Source: Spisula solida (lineage: Eukaryota > Mollusca > Bivalvia > Venerida > Mactridae). Taken from it: DNA of 64,000 nt. Below, piece after piece: positions 30,128 to 44,436 of this stretch. How positions within the stretch are numbered: the stretch's first letter is position 1; every line of letters begins with the position of its first letter. The notes beneath the pieces were generated by a model. The model saw only the letters and a program-made list of their open reading frames with translations, ran no database searches and had not been told where the DNA came from. Location: positions 16,870,501 through 16,934,500 of the forward strand of contig OX365945.1 of assembly GCA_947247005.1 (NCBI GenBank), in the 5' to 3' direction. Made by a program: the position numbers and the translations under genes.

Positions 30128-30666
30128 AGGTGCTGCCTCACAGATTTGGCTAAAAATTGTGTATATCGTGATTTTCCAACCTAACCAAGTACTGATGTAT
30201 TAGAAAGCCACTGATGGTTGCTTTATGAAAGATTTGGTGCAAATAAGCAATTTTAACCACTCTCGATATCGCCCACTGAGTATTTTATTCTTGAAAAAAA
30301 CCGCTAAGTTTCCTTCCAACATGCTTTGTGAATTATGTAATTCACACGTGATCGAACTGTAACATTAACAAACTACAGCGTAAACATCAATGAGTTATTT
30401 GGTTTGTTTTTCCATTCGTTTTCATCAAATGCGAACAAATTGCAGGCAATTTAAGTAATAATAGTGTTAATTCTATAGGGTATTAATACACTATAGAATT
30501 TTTGATGTAAAAATACTAAATAACTACAAAATGCCGGTGTTTTGCAAGTTCTTTTAGATGACAGTGTGGTTGTTTATGGCATATATAGGCAACTATACCA
30601 AAATAACGCGAATATTTGACAATTATTTTTTATTTTTACAATTCACAAAAACGTGAAGCAGTCCCT
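30128..30666. mobile_element. TTAA-flanked MITE, 539 bp
   Basis: Inverted ends AGGTGCTGCCTCACAG (left) and CGTGAAGCAGTCCCT (right) are each bordered by TTAA (30124-30127 and 30667-30670), the duplication made by piggyBac-type and some related transposases. The middle holds a hairpin ATTCTATAGGG..CACTATAGAAT near 30470-30500. Non-coding. Confidence 0.75.
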
Positions 30667-30670
30667 TTAA

Positions 30671-31800
30671 CGTAAAAACACACTTGTTCAAAAAAGTAAT
30701 GTTAACAAGAGTTATGCCTCAATAGTTTTTTTTAATTTTATCGTCTGATTTTATCTATAGAAAAATGTTTAAATACGTAAGTTTTTAGGATAATCATTTC
30801 TAATTGGTTAATTAAAACACACATAAATGTAGGAGTTAGTTTTGTTAAAAATCGTTAAAAATGTTTCAGATGGAAAAATCCCCAAAGAGAGTACTGTAAA
30901 ATCATTTATTTTCAATAGGACAAAGTTTCGCGGTGTTTTGCGCAAAAAGCATTTCATGACGACGTAATTTCGAGTAATTCGAATTTCATGCAAAATTGTA
31001 TGGTCAAAATTCACATAAATTATCAAAAATCATTAAACAATAAAACATATATTAATTGGTTTAGTACATGTTGATATATGCAATATGGAAGCCACTGTAA
31101 ACTTTTTTGTATGATTAATCATTCGGGATTTAATTCCATGAATTTCGTGGATGACCTCGATTTTGAGAAGTGTTGGATTTTCTGCTCATAACGCTCTTTC
31201 AGCTCCTAAACCAGCAAAGGTATTTACGGTCTCCTTGTCAGTCGGACACCGAGTAAGTCGGAAACCAGAGACGACATACATGTATGGCACGGCGCACGTT
31301 GTTATTCTCAGTAATACATTTAGAGGTTATGGAACGAGACAGTCCGTGGGCGTAAGACTTCTTAGTAAGTAATAATGTGTATGTATTGTGTATTGTTACG
31401 CACGAAAAAACTTAGCGTTGTATAACGTTAGATGTACATATCGATGGAAGTGACGTCACGTCGTGCATGTACAAGTATTTGGGTGTTATATACTTTTTTC
31501 CTATTTTTGAGGGACCAAATATTTTCTAGAAGGGAGGGGTTACTATAGTGGGAAAATATATAACGCCCAAATACTCGTATTATTATTATTATATATAATA
31601 AACTGAATGTGACTTTCACATATAAATAATAAAACTGATGAATATTACCAATCCAATTCAGAAACAGTACAAGTTAACATGCTTGAGGCGAAACCGAAAA
31701 CAAGCACGACTGACTGATCTCACCATTGGAATCTGGTTCTTAAACACATTAGCTAATGTTTCTAATTATAACAATTACATTATGTATTTCTAATAATTTT
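30671..31800. other. Intergenic stretch
   Basis: I see no gene here. An open frame at 31151-31372 has no recognisable homology and no exon-like borders. A short self-similar hairpin-like stretch (TTGGGTGTTATATAC.. and GTATATAACGCCCAAATAC) lies near 31480-31575. Confidence 0.35.
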
Positions 31801-32044
31801 CTATTATTAAGAATTTGCAAAAATCTTATGTATGTACTTTAGTTCATGAAAATAACTATACATATATACACATGTAATTCTATTTCTCTGTACTCATTGA
31901 GATTACAATTTAGTAACTATAAAAAAATAGATCAATGAATCATCAAAGACGAAAGTTTTGATTTCATTAGAGTCTCCATCCTTTATTGATTTGTTTGTCT
32001 ATGTTATACATGCAATTGCATTTAAGTGAATATACAAGAATAAG

Positions 32045-32750
32045 TGTATTTATTATTCTAACTCGATCTGCAGATTAATCAACATACGCATAGAGGAAAC
32101 CAGGATATGTATTATTACCGCAACAAAATATACCTGTCAAATTGCCTGGTACTATTTACGCCCCGTATCACGTGACATATTTATGAATGAATGAACGTAA
32201 ACTTTATAGTAAAAATTTAAACCAACTGCGAATAAGTGCTACAGCAATGACGCATCTATTTTTAGAAATTCCAATATATTCTGATTATCAATTCATTTAT
32301 ATTTTTCATTTCTTGCAATAGATACCTTATACTCGTGTTGTTAAAACTGATTCAATGTTTAAAATGTGTTCTTTCCTTCATAAAATTACAATGCTTGTTT
32401 TCATTAACGAGTGAGGTACTTGTACCAGCTAATAGCCACACAATTTCAGCGTGGAATTATGTTCAATGTCAAATGGGTGAAAATGGAATGCGCGCAGTTA
32501 AATAGTACAGGATATCATCGTGTTTAGAATCGAAATAAAAACTCAGTCTGTTTTTGTATTTGTCGGTGAATAAACACAGGGACTCGTTCGGATGCGGACT
32601 TGTGATTTATTTTTTCGAATCCGAACTCCCGCCCATGTTTTATTCGCCGACAAAATACAAGTGCAGATTTATATTTCTTAAATACAAAATGTTCTCAATT
32701 AGTGTCTTAACAATAATTATGATCAACTTAACGTCCAAAATATGAGTTAT
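32045..32750 (+). repeat. Family-B repeat (copy 1) with palindromic end
   Basis: This has ATTCTAACTCGATCTGCAGA, ATTTACGCCCCGTATCACGT, TATGAATGAATGAACGTAAA and GGAATGCGCGCAGTTAAATA in order. It ends in an imperfect palindrome: TTGTATTTGTCGGTGAATAA versus its inverse at TTATTCGCCGACAAAATACA. Other copies are at 45470-46165, 47605-47080 (inverted), 48405-49110 and 50697-51130. It is probably a non-autonomous transposable element with no coding capacity. Confidence 0.75.
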
Positions 32751-32789
32751 CATTTTATTTACTGTCCCTAGTTATTACACCATAATTAA

Positions 32790-33005
32790 GTGTATGTGGC
32801 GACTCTTAAGTTTCTACTCATCCAGTGTTCAGTCAGCGAAGCTCTTTCATTGAACCAACAAGGAGACCAGTCTTACATTGATGCAGAGAACCGGGTTGTC
32901 GAGTTGGCGAGGCTCACGTACCACTATAATACACAATATAAACGTGTAGGTTTTGGTCCCTACAAGGCACAAGACAAAGAATCCCAACTGCCCAAATTAA
33001 TCTAA
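32790..33005 (+). other. Duplicated 71-codon open frame, copy 1
   Basis: The frame encodes SVSEALSLNQQGDQSYID, NRVVELARLTYHYNTQY and KRVGFGPYKAQDKESQLP, then a stop. The same frame at 49390-49605 differs by one residue (Leu to Pro in ELARL). The composition is protein-like and a possible acceptor (CATCCAG) lies before TGTTCAGTC, so it could be an exon or part of an unidentified mobile element. I do not recognise the family. Confidence 0.4.
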
Positions 33006-33380
33006 AGGCACCCTAGATTTTTTAATCAGAGCTAAGCCCACATATCTAATTTGACATCCCTAAGCATTAACAATGAAAAGGAGGAGTACTTTAATAGGGA
33101 TCTTATGTTATGTGTTAACCTTAAACAACATAACTATTTTATTTTATGCTGAATGTCTATCGTTTCTTTTTATCTGTTCAACGTATTTATTTTTCTTTCT
33201 AGCATGTATTTCTATCCTAGGCCTATTTCAGCCTAGTCAGATATATACCTACGCATATTCCCCATTTGTTAAGCCTGCTTTTTAGCACATTCGTGTATCC
33301 TTATCTATTTTACTTTTCAGTAATTTTACGTAATCTTTTTTTCAACATTATACCAACGCAAAATAAGTGTCGTATAATGT

Positions 33381-33633
<253 letters not shown>

Positions 33634-35465
33634 CGGCAATAATGAGTTATATTCCAACATCACTGTAACTTTAAATATAGTTATTTGCATGACATTAGTC
33701 ATACTACTATGTAGTCTCAAAAATTTAAAAGTACGTAATTTATTGTGTATGCGTAGTTTGTTTTTCGTACAGTAGGGAGAAGAGTGCTAACGTACATAAT
33801 ATTCTGCATCTCTTCGTTTCAGACTTTTGTAAATATATTGAGAAAGATTAATAATAGTATTTCTATTTTCAGATGACATAAGTTCTACAAATTTAGGGAT
33901 CTTAGGTCGTTTCCAAAAGTAACGTTTGATGTGTTGTTTTCGTATTTCATAATATAAAGGGCATTCAAGTATAAAGTGAAACTCGTCCTGTAATTTGTTA
34001 CATAATTGACATTTTCTTTCTGATGTAGGGATTTTCAATGGTTTGTGCCATCGGCCTGTTTCAATTTCTAGCCGATGACTAGATGTTCTAAGTCTGCATA
34101 GTGCAGTATTAAATTTTCTAATATTTACAATATTTAAATATGGTTTGAAACCAAAATTTGCAAATAATACATAGGAGCATGCTCTGGAAGAATCACGTAG
34201 TTGTTCGTTCCATAGTTGTATAAAATTATCCTTAACTCTAAGTTTAAATATTTTAATAAAGTATTTGTCAGGATGTATTTCCATTTCATTTAGCATCATA
34301 TTATAAATATATTTTATATACCTATTTTCAGAACTATTGACAATTTTTAACCAAAATCGGATTATATTAACCAAACGGCTTACTTTGAATGGAGTTCTTC
34401 CTAATTCACCATAAATAAAATTATTTTGAGTTTGGGTTCTTACTCCTAGAAGCTGTTTGCAGAATTGAAGATGAACTTTTTCCATTTGTGTTGCATCTAA
34501 AAAAACCCAAAAATTGGAGATATCAATTTATCAAAAAGTTCCATTCTATGTCCAACAGATACATCTGCAAATTTAGAGAGATAAAATTTCATTTTGTATA
34601 TGGCTTTCATAGCTTGACCACTTAATGCATCAAAAGTTTGCTTAAAAGAACCATTACTGGTGAATACTATACCTAGGTATGTGAATTTCGTTACAATTTC
34701 TAATTCTGTTCCATTGTATATGAATCGTGCATTTCGTACACGAAATCCTCCTTTCTTGAATATTAATACTTTAGTTTTTTTCTTTACAATAACAACAAGT
34801 TTCCATTTATCACAATAATTTTTAAGAAGATTTAACCCTTTTTGGAGACCATCCTGCGTATCAGCAAATACAACAATGTCATCAGCATATATTAACAAGA
34901 ATAATTTTAACATTCCTATATCAATACCTTCGAAACCGTTTAAGATCATGTATTCTTCTAGATCATTAACGTACATAGAAAATATAAAAGGTGATAAACA
35001 ATCACCTTGTCTTACTCCTAAGAAACACTCGAAACTATCGCCCAGTTCGTTTTTATATTTCACCCTAGATTTAACATCCTGTATATAAGGACTTAATTAT
35101 ATTTAACATTTTCCCTCGCACACCATACTTAATTAGTTTGTAAAAGATATTTTGCCTTACTAGGTAATCGAATGCTTTCGTAAAATCAACGAAACATACA
35201 AATAATTTACGATTATCATTCAGTATATGTGTAATTAACCCGTGTAAGATAAATATATTGTCACATGTACCCATATTTTTTCTAAAACCTGATTGAGCTT
35301 CCACATATACAGAGTATTCTTCAGCCCATTGATCTAACCGGTTATTTATAATTCTAGTAAAAAGTTTGCCAAATGTGCTTAATAAAGTTATTACCCGGTA
35401 GTTTTCGGGTTGATTTACATCTCCTTTTTTATGAAGTGGAATAATAAAACCTTCTGTCCATTTGG
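33634..35465 (-). mobile_element. 5'-truncated LINE with YADD reverse transcriptase
   Basis: The minus-strand reverse transcriptase is broken into three frames. 35463-35071: KWTEGFIIPLHKKGD, PENYRVITLLST, AQSGFRKN, VDFTKAFD. 35063-34497: GVRQGDCLSPFIFSMYVNDL, YADDIVVFAD, TKFTYLGIVF. 34485-33787: a C-terminal region with TALCRLRTSSHRLEIETG and a CQLCN..HFILECP zinc-knuckle-like motif. Frameshifts near 35085 and 34490 disable it. The 5' end is truncated at KWTEGF; residues upstream in the first frame come from flanking DNA. Clade not assigned. Confidence 0.88.
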
Positions 35466-35607
35466 ATATATACAATCGTGATACCAACATAATTACACAT
35501 ATCATAAATTTTAAACCTCTACTTAAATATCTCTAATGTCTATCATTAGTTCCGTTGACTAAGTACAAAAATGTACAACACCCAATTACTCATATCTTTC
35601 CTAGAAT

Positions 35608-35735
35608 ATGAACTAAGGCATTGCCTAAAGCGGATTCATTCATGCATTGATAATAGATCAAAATCAATTATTAAAGATATTAGTGAGGGGTATCTTCACA
35701 GTATGGTTGTTCATACAGTTTGTATTTATTTTTTA
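35608..35735. repeat. Inverted-repeat partner 1
   Basis: Contains GAACTAAGGCATTGCCTAAA and ATTAGTGAGGGGTATCTTCA then CAGTATGG. The reverse complement is at 38815-38950, about 3.2 kb away. It may be the arm of a large element or simply two copies of a dispersed repeat. Confidence 0.65.
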
Positions 35736-38700
35736 GACTATAGATCTCAGTAGCTAGCCAATCAGCATGGAGAAAAAGTGTTGAATAAATCCCGTATACA
35801 ACACTTTGCTGTGGTATATATAACAATAGATTGCTATATACTGTAACAACCTTGGGTTGTTACGTATACATGTAACTACTTCTGACATCGATTTACACAA
35901 TAATATAACATTCATAGGAACAAACAGCCTTAAACAGGCCTTACTGTAACTGATTGACACTGAAAGATATTTGATAGATATTGAGAAAGATATCTGTCAA
36001 ACAGTTTATTTGAGATATTGAGACTATTTCAGACATTTAAATGATTTTAGGGTCACATTTGGTAGTTTTATTGCATAATATGTGTATACTCGACTTGTAC
36101 ATGGCTAATATCTTCAGATATTCGTGTTTTAAAACAAATGTTAAACACCGCCTTGCTCACTTCCGGTTGTCTGCAACTTTGACTAAAATACAGTTTTCGT
36201 CGTGTTATATAAACAAACTGAAGATATTATCATTGCAAGTTGATGAATTTAGTTATATGTCACATTGTTATCATGTTATCATTTACTATAACGTATCTTA
36301 TTGGCCGATTCAGCATCGATCTGTTTTGTGAGCGCCATTTTTCAAAATGTCTTTCACTCACTTCTTTCGTGACAGACATTTGTCTGTCAGCATCTTGCAG
36401 TAAGAGATCGGAAGTTTTACCAACCTTAATGTATATGAAATGATTCCTTATATTCCATAGTGTCTATATGCATCACGAATGACCAATGTCCGTGTCTTAT
36501 AATTACACACTTAATCATAATGATTTTGAATCGACTCAAAAGTCTTTCAACATGGCGGATTTATGAAAGATTTGACAGACATGCCGTTCAGTAACGGCGC
36601 ATTTCATTGGTTAGCGTCTTTGAGACGACGTGTCTTATTGGTGAGAGACATTTCTGGCGACAGACTTCTTGTCCATATATAAGGCCGCTAAATCAAACTG
36701 TAAAAGGTGATTGTAGAACAATCACTATTTTGACACTGAGACTCGATAACCCATAGGTTAATGTTGATAGATTGCATTGAAAGTAAATCAGTCGTCGGAA
36801 CTGCGACAGAAATGTTACGAAATTAGAGTAGATCTATAGTCAATATTACGACACTTTGTTTTAAATTAGAGATAAATCGTGATCAATAAGCTCGACCCGT
36901 GGCAGACCGGGAGATATTATAAGTTGTTAAATTGAACCTTGCGTTGTTTACTTTTGTATTCCCTGACGTACATAGTACATGGACGGCCATCCTCGACAAA
37001 ATATAGCACCCACGGGTGTTACAATACTATAGTAGGCCAAGCAAAATAATTGAGCATAGCTATAATAATGTATACATTCATTTAGCACAGAAAATATGGA
37101 TGCTAGACATTTTTGATACCAAGCTTAGTTAGTCTATATTATAACAATACTATATATTAAACAAGTAACTAATTGGACTGATTAGAATACATGTACATGT
37201 ATATCAAACCTTTCTACATTTGTTCATTATTACTGTCATAATCTGAGACAACAATTTTGATAGATAATTACCAATCAAGGTATTGCCAACACCTCTGCTG
37301 AGTGCTTACAACATGATCAGTAGAGGGTGAATGCCGTGGTAGCTTCTATGACTACAGTACGACCTCTCTAGGGGGACATATGTAGTGCAACAATCTCCAA
37401 AGTTACTTGAAGTTATTACATGTATATACATTTTTTGTACTTTTGTAAATTCTGTAGGGGAACAACTTCTGAACAGTGACCAATATTTGCAGCCCAGAAA
37501 GGGTCTCACTCTACAGAGGTTGTTCTGTACTATTGTGTCCGCGGCGTCCGAGATTGTTAGTCAGGAGCATACTTTTGACACCTTTGGTTTGATTGACTCC
37601 AAACTTGCTATGAATGTGTCTTGCAATTAGTCAAAGTGCAGTGCTCAAGAACCATAACTCTACATTGCATCGTTTTTGAATTATTTCCCTTTGGTTGATT
37701 TTATTAGAGCATTACTTGTCCGGAGCATATCTCGTGATTCTTGGTGAAATGGACTTTGGAATACAGCCTAACATGAATCTGGGTTATATTTATAACATAC
37801 ATATCGTATAAAGACGTTTCATGGCCCTGTCAACTAATTAGAATGTCTGCCTTTGTCGTTAGCATAAGTCTCTTATCTCTGCCTCTGCGTTAGCATTAAT
37901 ATTTAACGCTCTGTTTTAGTAGTTATCATTCGAAAAACAGAACTGCCTATTTCGTTAACATTTTTTTTGTACCTCGTTCAATTTAAACCTCTGTATCTTC
38001 ACAGAAAATTCATATTTTCCTTAACGGAAACGGCAGATATATTGAGGAAGGATTGAAGTTTGTTTTCCATGTACATGTTTAGAATTGTTCCCAACCACGA
38101 ATTAAATTGAGAATACAATGTCAAAGGCGATAGTTTCGGACTTCTGGCCAACATCGCATACCCAAAACCTGTTTCCCGATTAACATGGCATTTGTGTGCA
38201 CATAAATTGTATATACATTTACTTATCGTTCATTCATCGCGTCAACGATATATGTAAGTGATCACTCTCACCAGCAACGCAAAACACATATAAAATAACA
38301 AATACTTACACCCATTCTAGTGGCACAAAACGCGTGTGTCTCTGCCTTCGACATTCAGAACTGCCTTACACACAGCGGGTTGTACGGTGTGAGATAGCAG
38401 CTTTGGTTTGAGTTTAGACTTGACCCATTTTTACAATTTGTGAACTTCCATTTTAACAAAGGGACTGTTTTGTGCAGGAAAATGAGGATTTTTGGTGGTT
38501 CCATTCATTTACCCAGGCACATGTATCGATATTATAAAATGTAATCGATAATCGATTGGATAAAAATATTGTTGATACTGCTTAGATCAATGACAGCTCT
38601 AATGACGGCAGTGTTTAAGAATCATCACAGCGGTGGTCACATGGCAGCTACATACTGTCATGGACAGTCACAGTAGAGCGACAGATGAACACTGATCAAC

Positions 38701-38814
38701 ACGACAGAAACTGATTCTGCCTAAACTGCTGGTCATATGGTGAGCGCTTTAGAGCCAATGGTCCTCTTGTTGTATTAGTCAATTTTCCTTGAGTTATTAA
38801 AATTCTATCTGAAT
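35736..38814. other. Sequence between inverted repeats
   Basis: No gene recognised; the open frames are short and do not resemble known proteins. Short direct features only, such as GACAGACATTTGTCTGTCAG, a perfect-looking palindrome near 36372. Confidence 0.35.
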
Positions 38815-38950
38815 TTCATGAAATGTAAAATCAATACAAACTGTTTGAATAACCATACTGTGAAGATGCCCCTCACTAATAACTGTAATGAGTTATTTTG
38901 ATCTAGTATCATTGGATGATTGAATCCCCTTTAGGCAATGCCTTAGTTCA
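38815..38950. repeat. Inverted-repeat partner 2
   Basis: CATACTGTGAAGATGCCCCT and CTTTAGGCAATGCCTTAGTT are the reverse complement of blocks at 35608-35735. The inverted similarity includes CAAACTGT on the outer side. Confidence 0.65.
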
Positions 38951-41050
38951 TATAAGTAATTTGTAATGGTTATAAAACCCTAATTAACTCCTTCCCAGAA
39001 GGGTATAAGGGCGTCGCCATTTTGACCAGAGATACTCTCTATTTATCAGGTAAACAGGTACCTAGTGACTTCACATAGCCAATTGATACAGAATGCCTGG
39101 TACACTTTCAGATTATTGCTTGGTCAAATATCTTTATGCCAAGGTTAGTCATCAAAGGTATAAATAAATTGATCATTTTTCGCCCGGTCGGGCAATTTTT
39201 CGTTCATAATTGCCAATCGGGGAATTTCCCCACTGTGTGTTTACAAATGAAACTAACAATATAAACACTGCACGGCACACTTGACGCTAGCTTCAGGTGT
39301 AGTCTGAGATTCAATATCCTTTTTAAAGTGATTATGAACAAAATAAGAGATCGGAAATGCATTTAATTGTCATTACCTGCGAGCTTGAGCGAGCAGGTGT
39401 ATTGGATTGCCTTAAGTAAAAAGTCCATGGAGGGGCACGTGACCTGTTCTCGATGGTTTACGATTTCAAAAAAAAAATCCAAAAAAGATGCATTTTGTAA
39501 GAATGTCGTGAACCAGACTAATCAAACCGGTCGTTACAAGATTTTAAATTTTTCTTGAACGAAAATAGGTTATCTTACGCAAAAAGATGGCTGACGTATG
39601 TCGGCCCGGGCAAGTCGAAATTCTTAGAAAGTACTACAAAATTATCCTTAAAACCCGTCCCTACGATAAAAAATATACACGCAACTCGATTTAAAAGAGT
39701 ATAATTATTTTATCGTTGGATAAATTCTTCGCTAACGTTTCATACCACGCATGTTAATTAAAACGTGCGTGTTCATACTCAACACTTTCGTACGACTCCT
39801 GAATATTTTATTTCGTACTCAACACAATTCGTATCCGGCACTTCGCTCCGTAAATTATTTTTCGGATTGTTTTAGGATCAGCGGGTAAAATAAGTGCTGG
39901 TTGTTTCCCTTGATAAAATTATAATCAACATATACAGTTTCTTTGGGTCTCCAGAGTCAGAGAATTACCATTCAGTGTTAATGTCTATTCAGAGACTTAA
40001 AATTCTAAATGTCTATTGTCATGGAATTATCGGAATTGGTTTATGATCTTTGATATTGTTGAACACTGAAAACATGTCTTATGATAATACCTTTAATGGA
40101 CTGATACGAGGTTTTATTTATAAGAATATGAATATTATATGGAACAAGGGAGTCATAACATGCAATTATGTGTCTTGAAAATTGGTTTGTTATACATGAA
40201 ATTATTTAACAATTCGTTGATAAATTTCATATATCAAATCATCGTGCATAAAGTTTTCCCAATTTGAAAGCTACAGGCCTATCGCGCTTATTTTTTTCAC
40301 GATTTTGAGATTTTCATGCTCAATTTTATACACATCAGCTGTTGAATTATGCAGATAGAAGGTCGAGGATCCTGTCAATTCTCTGTAAAATGAAGTCGGT
40401 ACATCATTTGCTCGCAGGAACTATTTGACTTGTTTTTAATTGCAAACAAAGGCTAGTGTTATCTCCGGCGCACTACATGTATATAATATACGACTCGTGA
40501 ATTACAATAAGAGATGTCAGGACGCATGCTTTATACAATTAATATGAGAAAATAACACTCATTTTTGTTATAAAATACATGTCAGAGTGAAATGCACCAT
40601 TCTTTGTTGTGGATTGGACTTGAAATGCATCATCGTTTCTTACTGCGTGGGATGCACCAATTCATCCAAAATTGACAAATCTCGTAATATGATAATTATG
40701 AGCCAATGACTTGTGCTGACATACAGTATAAACTATTTCTAGTAAGAAGTTGCTTTAAATACTCAATAAAATTGCGATTTGGTCACAAAAACACTAAAAT
40801 TCATCAATAGCGTGAAATACACCATGGCTTCTTGCGCTCGAATCGAAATTTTGGTCTTAATGTTCTCAAAAAGTAAACATACCAGGCAAGCATATTATAC
40901 ACCGCTGGAAAGTGCGTTTTAAGTACCATATGATAGGGTATGTAAGATGTTTAAATTCCGTACTTACCTTGAAATAATAGTCCCAAAACGATAATGTTCG
41001 CGTCTACACCGCCATCTTGTTTCAAATTATGGTCAAGTGTTTATCCCCCC
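38951..41050. other. Intergenic stretch without recognised features
   Basis: No supported gene, RNA or repeat was found. Small G/C islands such as CGCCCGGTCGGGCAATTTTT near 39182 form short hairpins. Confidence 0.35.
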
Positions 41051-41850
41051 TGATTATTACTACTGATGATGGTGTAATGTGGAGTTGACCAGGTAGATAT
41101 TGTTACTAATGATGATGGTGTAATGTGGGGTTGACCAGGTATCTATTGCTACTACTGATGGATGGTGTAATGTGAAGTTGACCAGGTAGCTATTGTTACT
41201 ACTGATGATGGTGTATTGTTGGGTGACCAGGTATCTGCTGCTACTGTTGATGAATGTGTAATGTTGGGTTGACCAGGTACCTATTGTTACTACTGATGAT
41301 GGTGAAATGTTGGGTGACCAGGTATCTGCTGCTACTGTAGATGAATGTGTAATGTTGGGTTGACCAGGTAGCTATTGTTACTACTGATTATGGTGTAATG
41401 TGGGGTTGACCAGGTAGCTATTGTTACTACTGATTATGGTGTAATGTGGGGTTGGGTTGACCAGGTATCTGCTGTTTCTACTGATGGTGTAATAAAGGGT
41501 TGACCAGGTATCTACTGCTACTGTTGATGAAGGTATAATGTGGGGTTGACCAGGTAGCAGCTGTTACTACTTATGGTGTACTGTAGGGTTGACCAGGTAG
41601 CATTTGTTTCTTCTGGTGGTGTCATAAGGGGTTTACTAGGTATCAACTGCTTCTGTTGATGATGGTGTAATGTTGGGTTGATCAGGTAGCTATTGTTACT
41701 GTTGATGGTGTAATGTGGGGTTGACCAGGTAGCTATTGTCAGTACAGATGATGGTGTAATGCGGGAATGACCAGATAGCAGGTGCTACTGCTGATGTTGT
41801 AATGCGGGCTTGACCTGGTAGCTATTGTTACTACTGATGATGATGTAATG
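41051..41850. repeat. 46-bp minisatellite
   Basis: About seventeen degenerate copies of a unit of 40-46 bp, GATGGTGTAATGTGGGGTTG then ACCAGGTAGCTATTGTTACTACT. Copies vary in length through loss of GATGAT or GTT units. No coding meaning is evident. Confidence 0.93.
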
Positions 41851-43380
41851 CTTTGACACTTAAGAAATAGGATTTCATATAGCATATGAAATAACCTTTC
41901 AAAATATGTGCAAACTTCTTTTGGCCTCCTTCGTTGCAATAAAAGTCCGTGAGCTCTCGGACTAATATGACACAAAGCCTGGATCTAGATTTTCATAGCC
42001 GTCGCGCGAGATAGTACCGGGCGATTAACTACTATTGCACAGTGAAGAGAAACAAAACGTTATTTTATCAAGATAATGCAACACATATATAGCCTGTTTG
42101 CAGCGAAAAAAATCGTCTACATTTTGAATGGTTAAAAATCTATTCATCAGATGTTGATAAAAATTTACGTAGAATCATAATTACATTCTACCTACTCCCA
42201 TTTTAAATTTCATAATTTTTAATTACTTATTTCAACAAGTTTATTCTTTATTGTATATTGATATTACTTGCATTTGAACACTTTAACGCAGGGAGGAAAT
42301 CTGGTATTCCATTGATGTTTAACTGTCCTTTTATTAACTGTTATAATCCGTGATCAGCAAGATTAACATTGCTGTGATGAAAGCGAAATTTATGAGGCCC
42401 ATATAAGTCGATTTATTTAGGTATGTCCTTGTGTGTATACAGATTATGTATAAAACATGTAATATCACGGAAAAGCAGTGAAAACCAAACCCTTATTCAC
42501 TAAGCTACATAAGCTATGTATATACTTATACATGGACATACACGTATATAATAATGTTAAATAAAGAACTTAATAAAAGCATTGTAATGTTTATGTGCGC
42601 AATGACAAGTAGTCTTATGACTGAACAAGTCCTAAAAAACTGAGTAATAAACATCTACCCAAACCTTTAGGATTAGTCTGAAATCGACATTCATGAACAC
42701 GTTTGAAGAATGCCTAATATTAAGCAGTCAAAATCGTTTAAAGATGCTGTAAAATCCGTGTTTTTGATAGTTCGAGAAGGAGGCTGCTATTCGCAGGCCA
42801 TTTTTACGTTTAGACCCGAACATATGATACACATAGACAGTACAGATGAACAGACGGGTCTCGTATATGCTATATTAAATAGGTTACAAATACGTAAATC
42901 TACCGTTAGACGTGTCACGTGACCATGAAATTGGCTGTTGTGTGTATCGAGTCTTCTAACATGAAGTTGCATTGTAAACTACAAATATTTTACATAGAAC
43001 TTATGAACAAAACTTTTTTCACACATGTCCGATGTTGCTTAGATTTATTTGTATATTAGGTAGATACATTTCATTTACTCGTGCAAAATCTCATACTTGT
43101 AGGTGCAGTTAATACTGAGAAATCTTCATTTTAGACGATTTTTTCGCCGCAAACGGATTATACCACTAACGCACGGTGGGGAAACCACGTGACCAAAAAT
43201 GGTGTAGTGCACGATGTTTGACCCAAAGTAGCGTCGACTCCGGTAGTTTTTTTACGCTAACTTCTTTGATACGCCATTGTTTTCAGACCAATAGTGTGCA
43301 TAAGCCCTACGATTGAAAGCATTTTTATTGGCTTTATGGAACTTGATGTAATTCTACTCCGTTTTAACGTAATCCTTGCC
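41851..43380. other. Intergenic stretch
   Basis: No supported gene. An open frame at 42710-42922 and its antisense partner show no recognisable motif. Confidence 0.3.
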
Positions 43381-43409
43381 AACCCGATTCCAACTATGCG
43401 AAATGTTTT

Positions 43410-43940
43410 GGTAGCGTACATTGATCACATCACTCTGCTACGTAGACTTGAAAATCAGTTCGGTATAAAAGGAAAGCCAACAGCACTCAGAGACAGTAAA
43501 TCCCTACCGTCATTCAAGAAATCGCTGAAAACGCACTATTTTACAAAGCTATTCAGGCTGATTATGTGTTAAGGTTTTTACTCTTAAAGAAAGCACTTTG
43601 TATTATTTCTTTGGAGTATAGGGGTCTCTTTAAAGGTAGCTAGCACAGTTATACCTTTGGAGACGGTTTCTCGTTGCAGTGGTATCTGACGCTGTTCCTG
43701 AAACACAGGCTGGTGGAATAATGCGCGTGTGGACTGGCCATACAGCTTACGAAACCAACCGGATATTTTATATAGTGTATTATACCTGTGGTGGGTGTGT
43801 TGGTTTATAAATCTGTTTATAGTTGTATAATTTATGTATTTTGTTTTAACCATGTCTTTATTGTGGCTGTACAGCACTTTTGAACGTGTATATACATTAA
43901 AAAGGGCTATATAAATATAATATAATAATAATAAATAGTC
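43410..43940 (+). mobile_element. Internally deleted LINE with (TAA)n tail
   Basis: A plus-strand frame joins a reverse-transcriptase core motif (DHITLLRRLENQFGIKG) directly to the C-terminal end seen in CR1/L2-like LINEs (RDSKSLPSFKKSLKTHYF), followed by a stop. The 3'UTR ends AAAGGGCTATATAAATATAA plus TAATAATAA. The reverse-transcriptase palm is missing, so an internal deletion of most of the ORF is inferred. The 5' limit is uncertain. Confidence 0.7.
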
Positions 43941-44436
43941 ATCCGTATCATTTACGAATAATAAAAAAACAAAAACGGAGATACCGGTTGAGACTGTTTT
44001 ACTCCCATTTTAACATCAAAACGATCTGATGGAGATCCGTCGACGATTACGCATGACATTACATTTTCGTACATACTTTTTACATACATTCTGTACCGGC
44101 GCCACCAGTCTCTCGTTCACTAGATATAAATGATCAAGCTGTTTTACTAAAATATCATTATGTCGTTCACCATCAGTAATCTTTTAAGTTAAAAGTATTA
44201 AGTATATTAGTTATGTTCTTTTTTTTGATGTATAAAATATTTTAAAAGTTTAATTTTGGCACGTACTCAAATGAGTCATATAACGCCGCTGTTGATCGAA
44301 AACCGTATTTAAAATATGAAATACTAGATCTTTGTCAGTAGCTTGACAGTTTTTTCCAGAACACTCTGAAACCTGTATTTTCCTTGCTCTACCGGATGGC
44401 ACAGCTGCTGAACAGGATTTTGCATTTCGAGGAACG

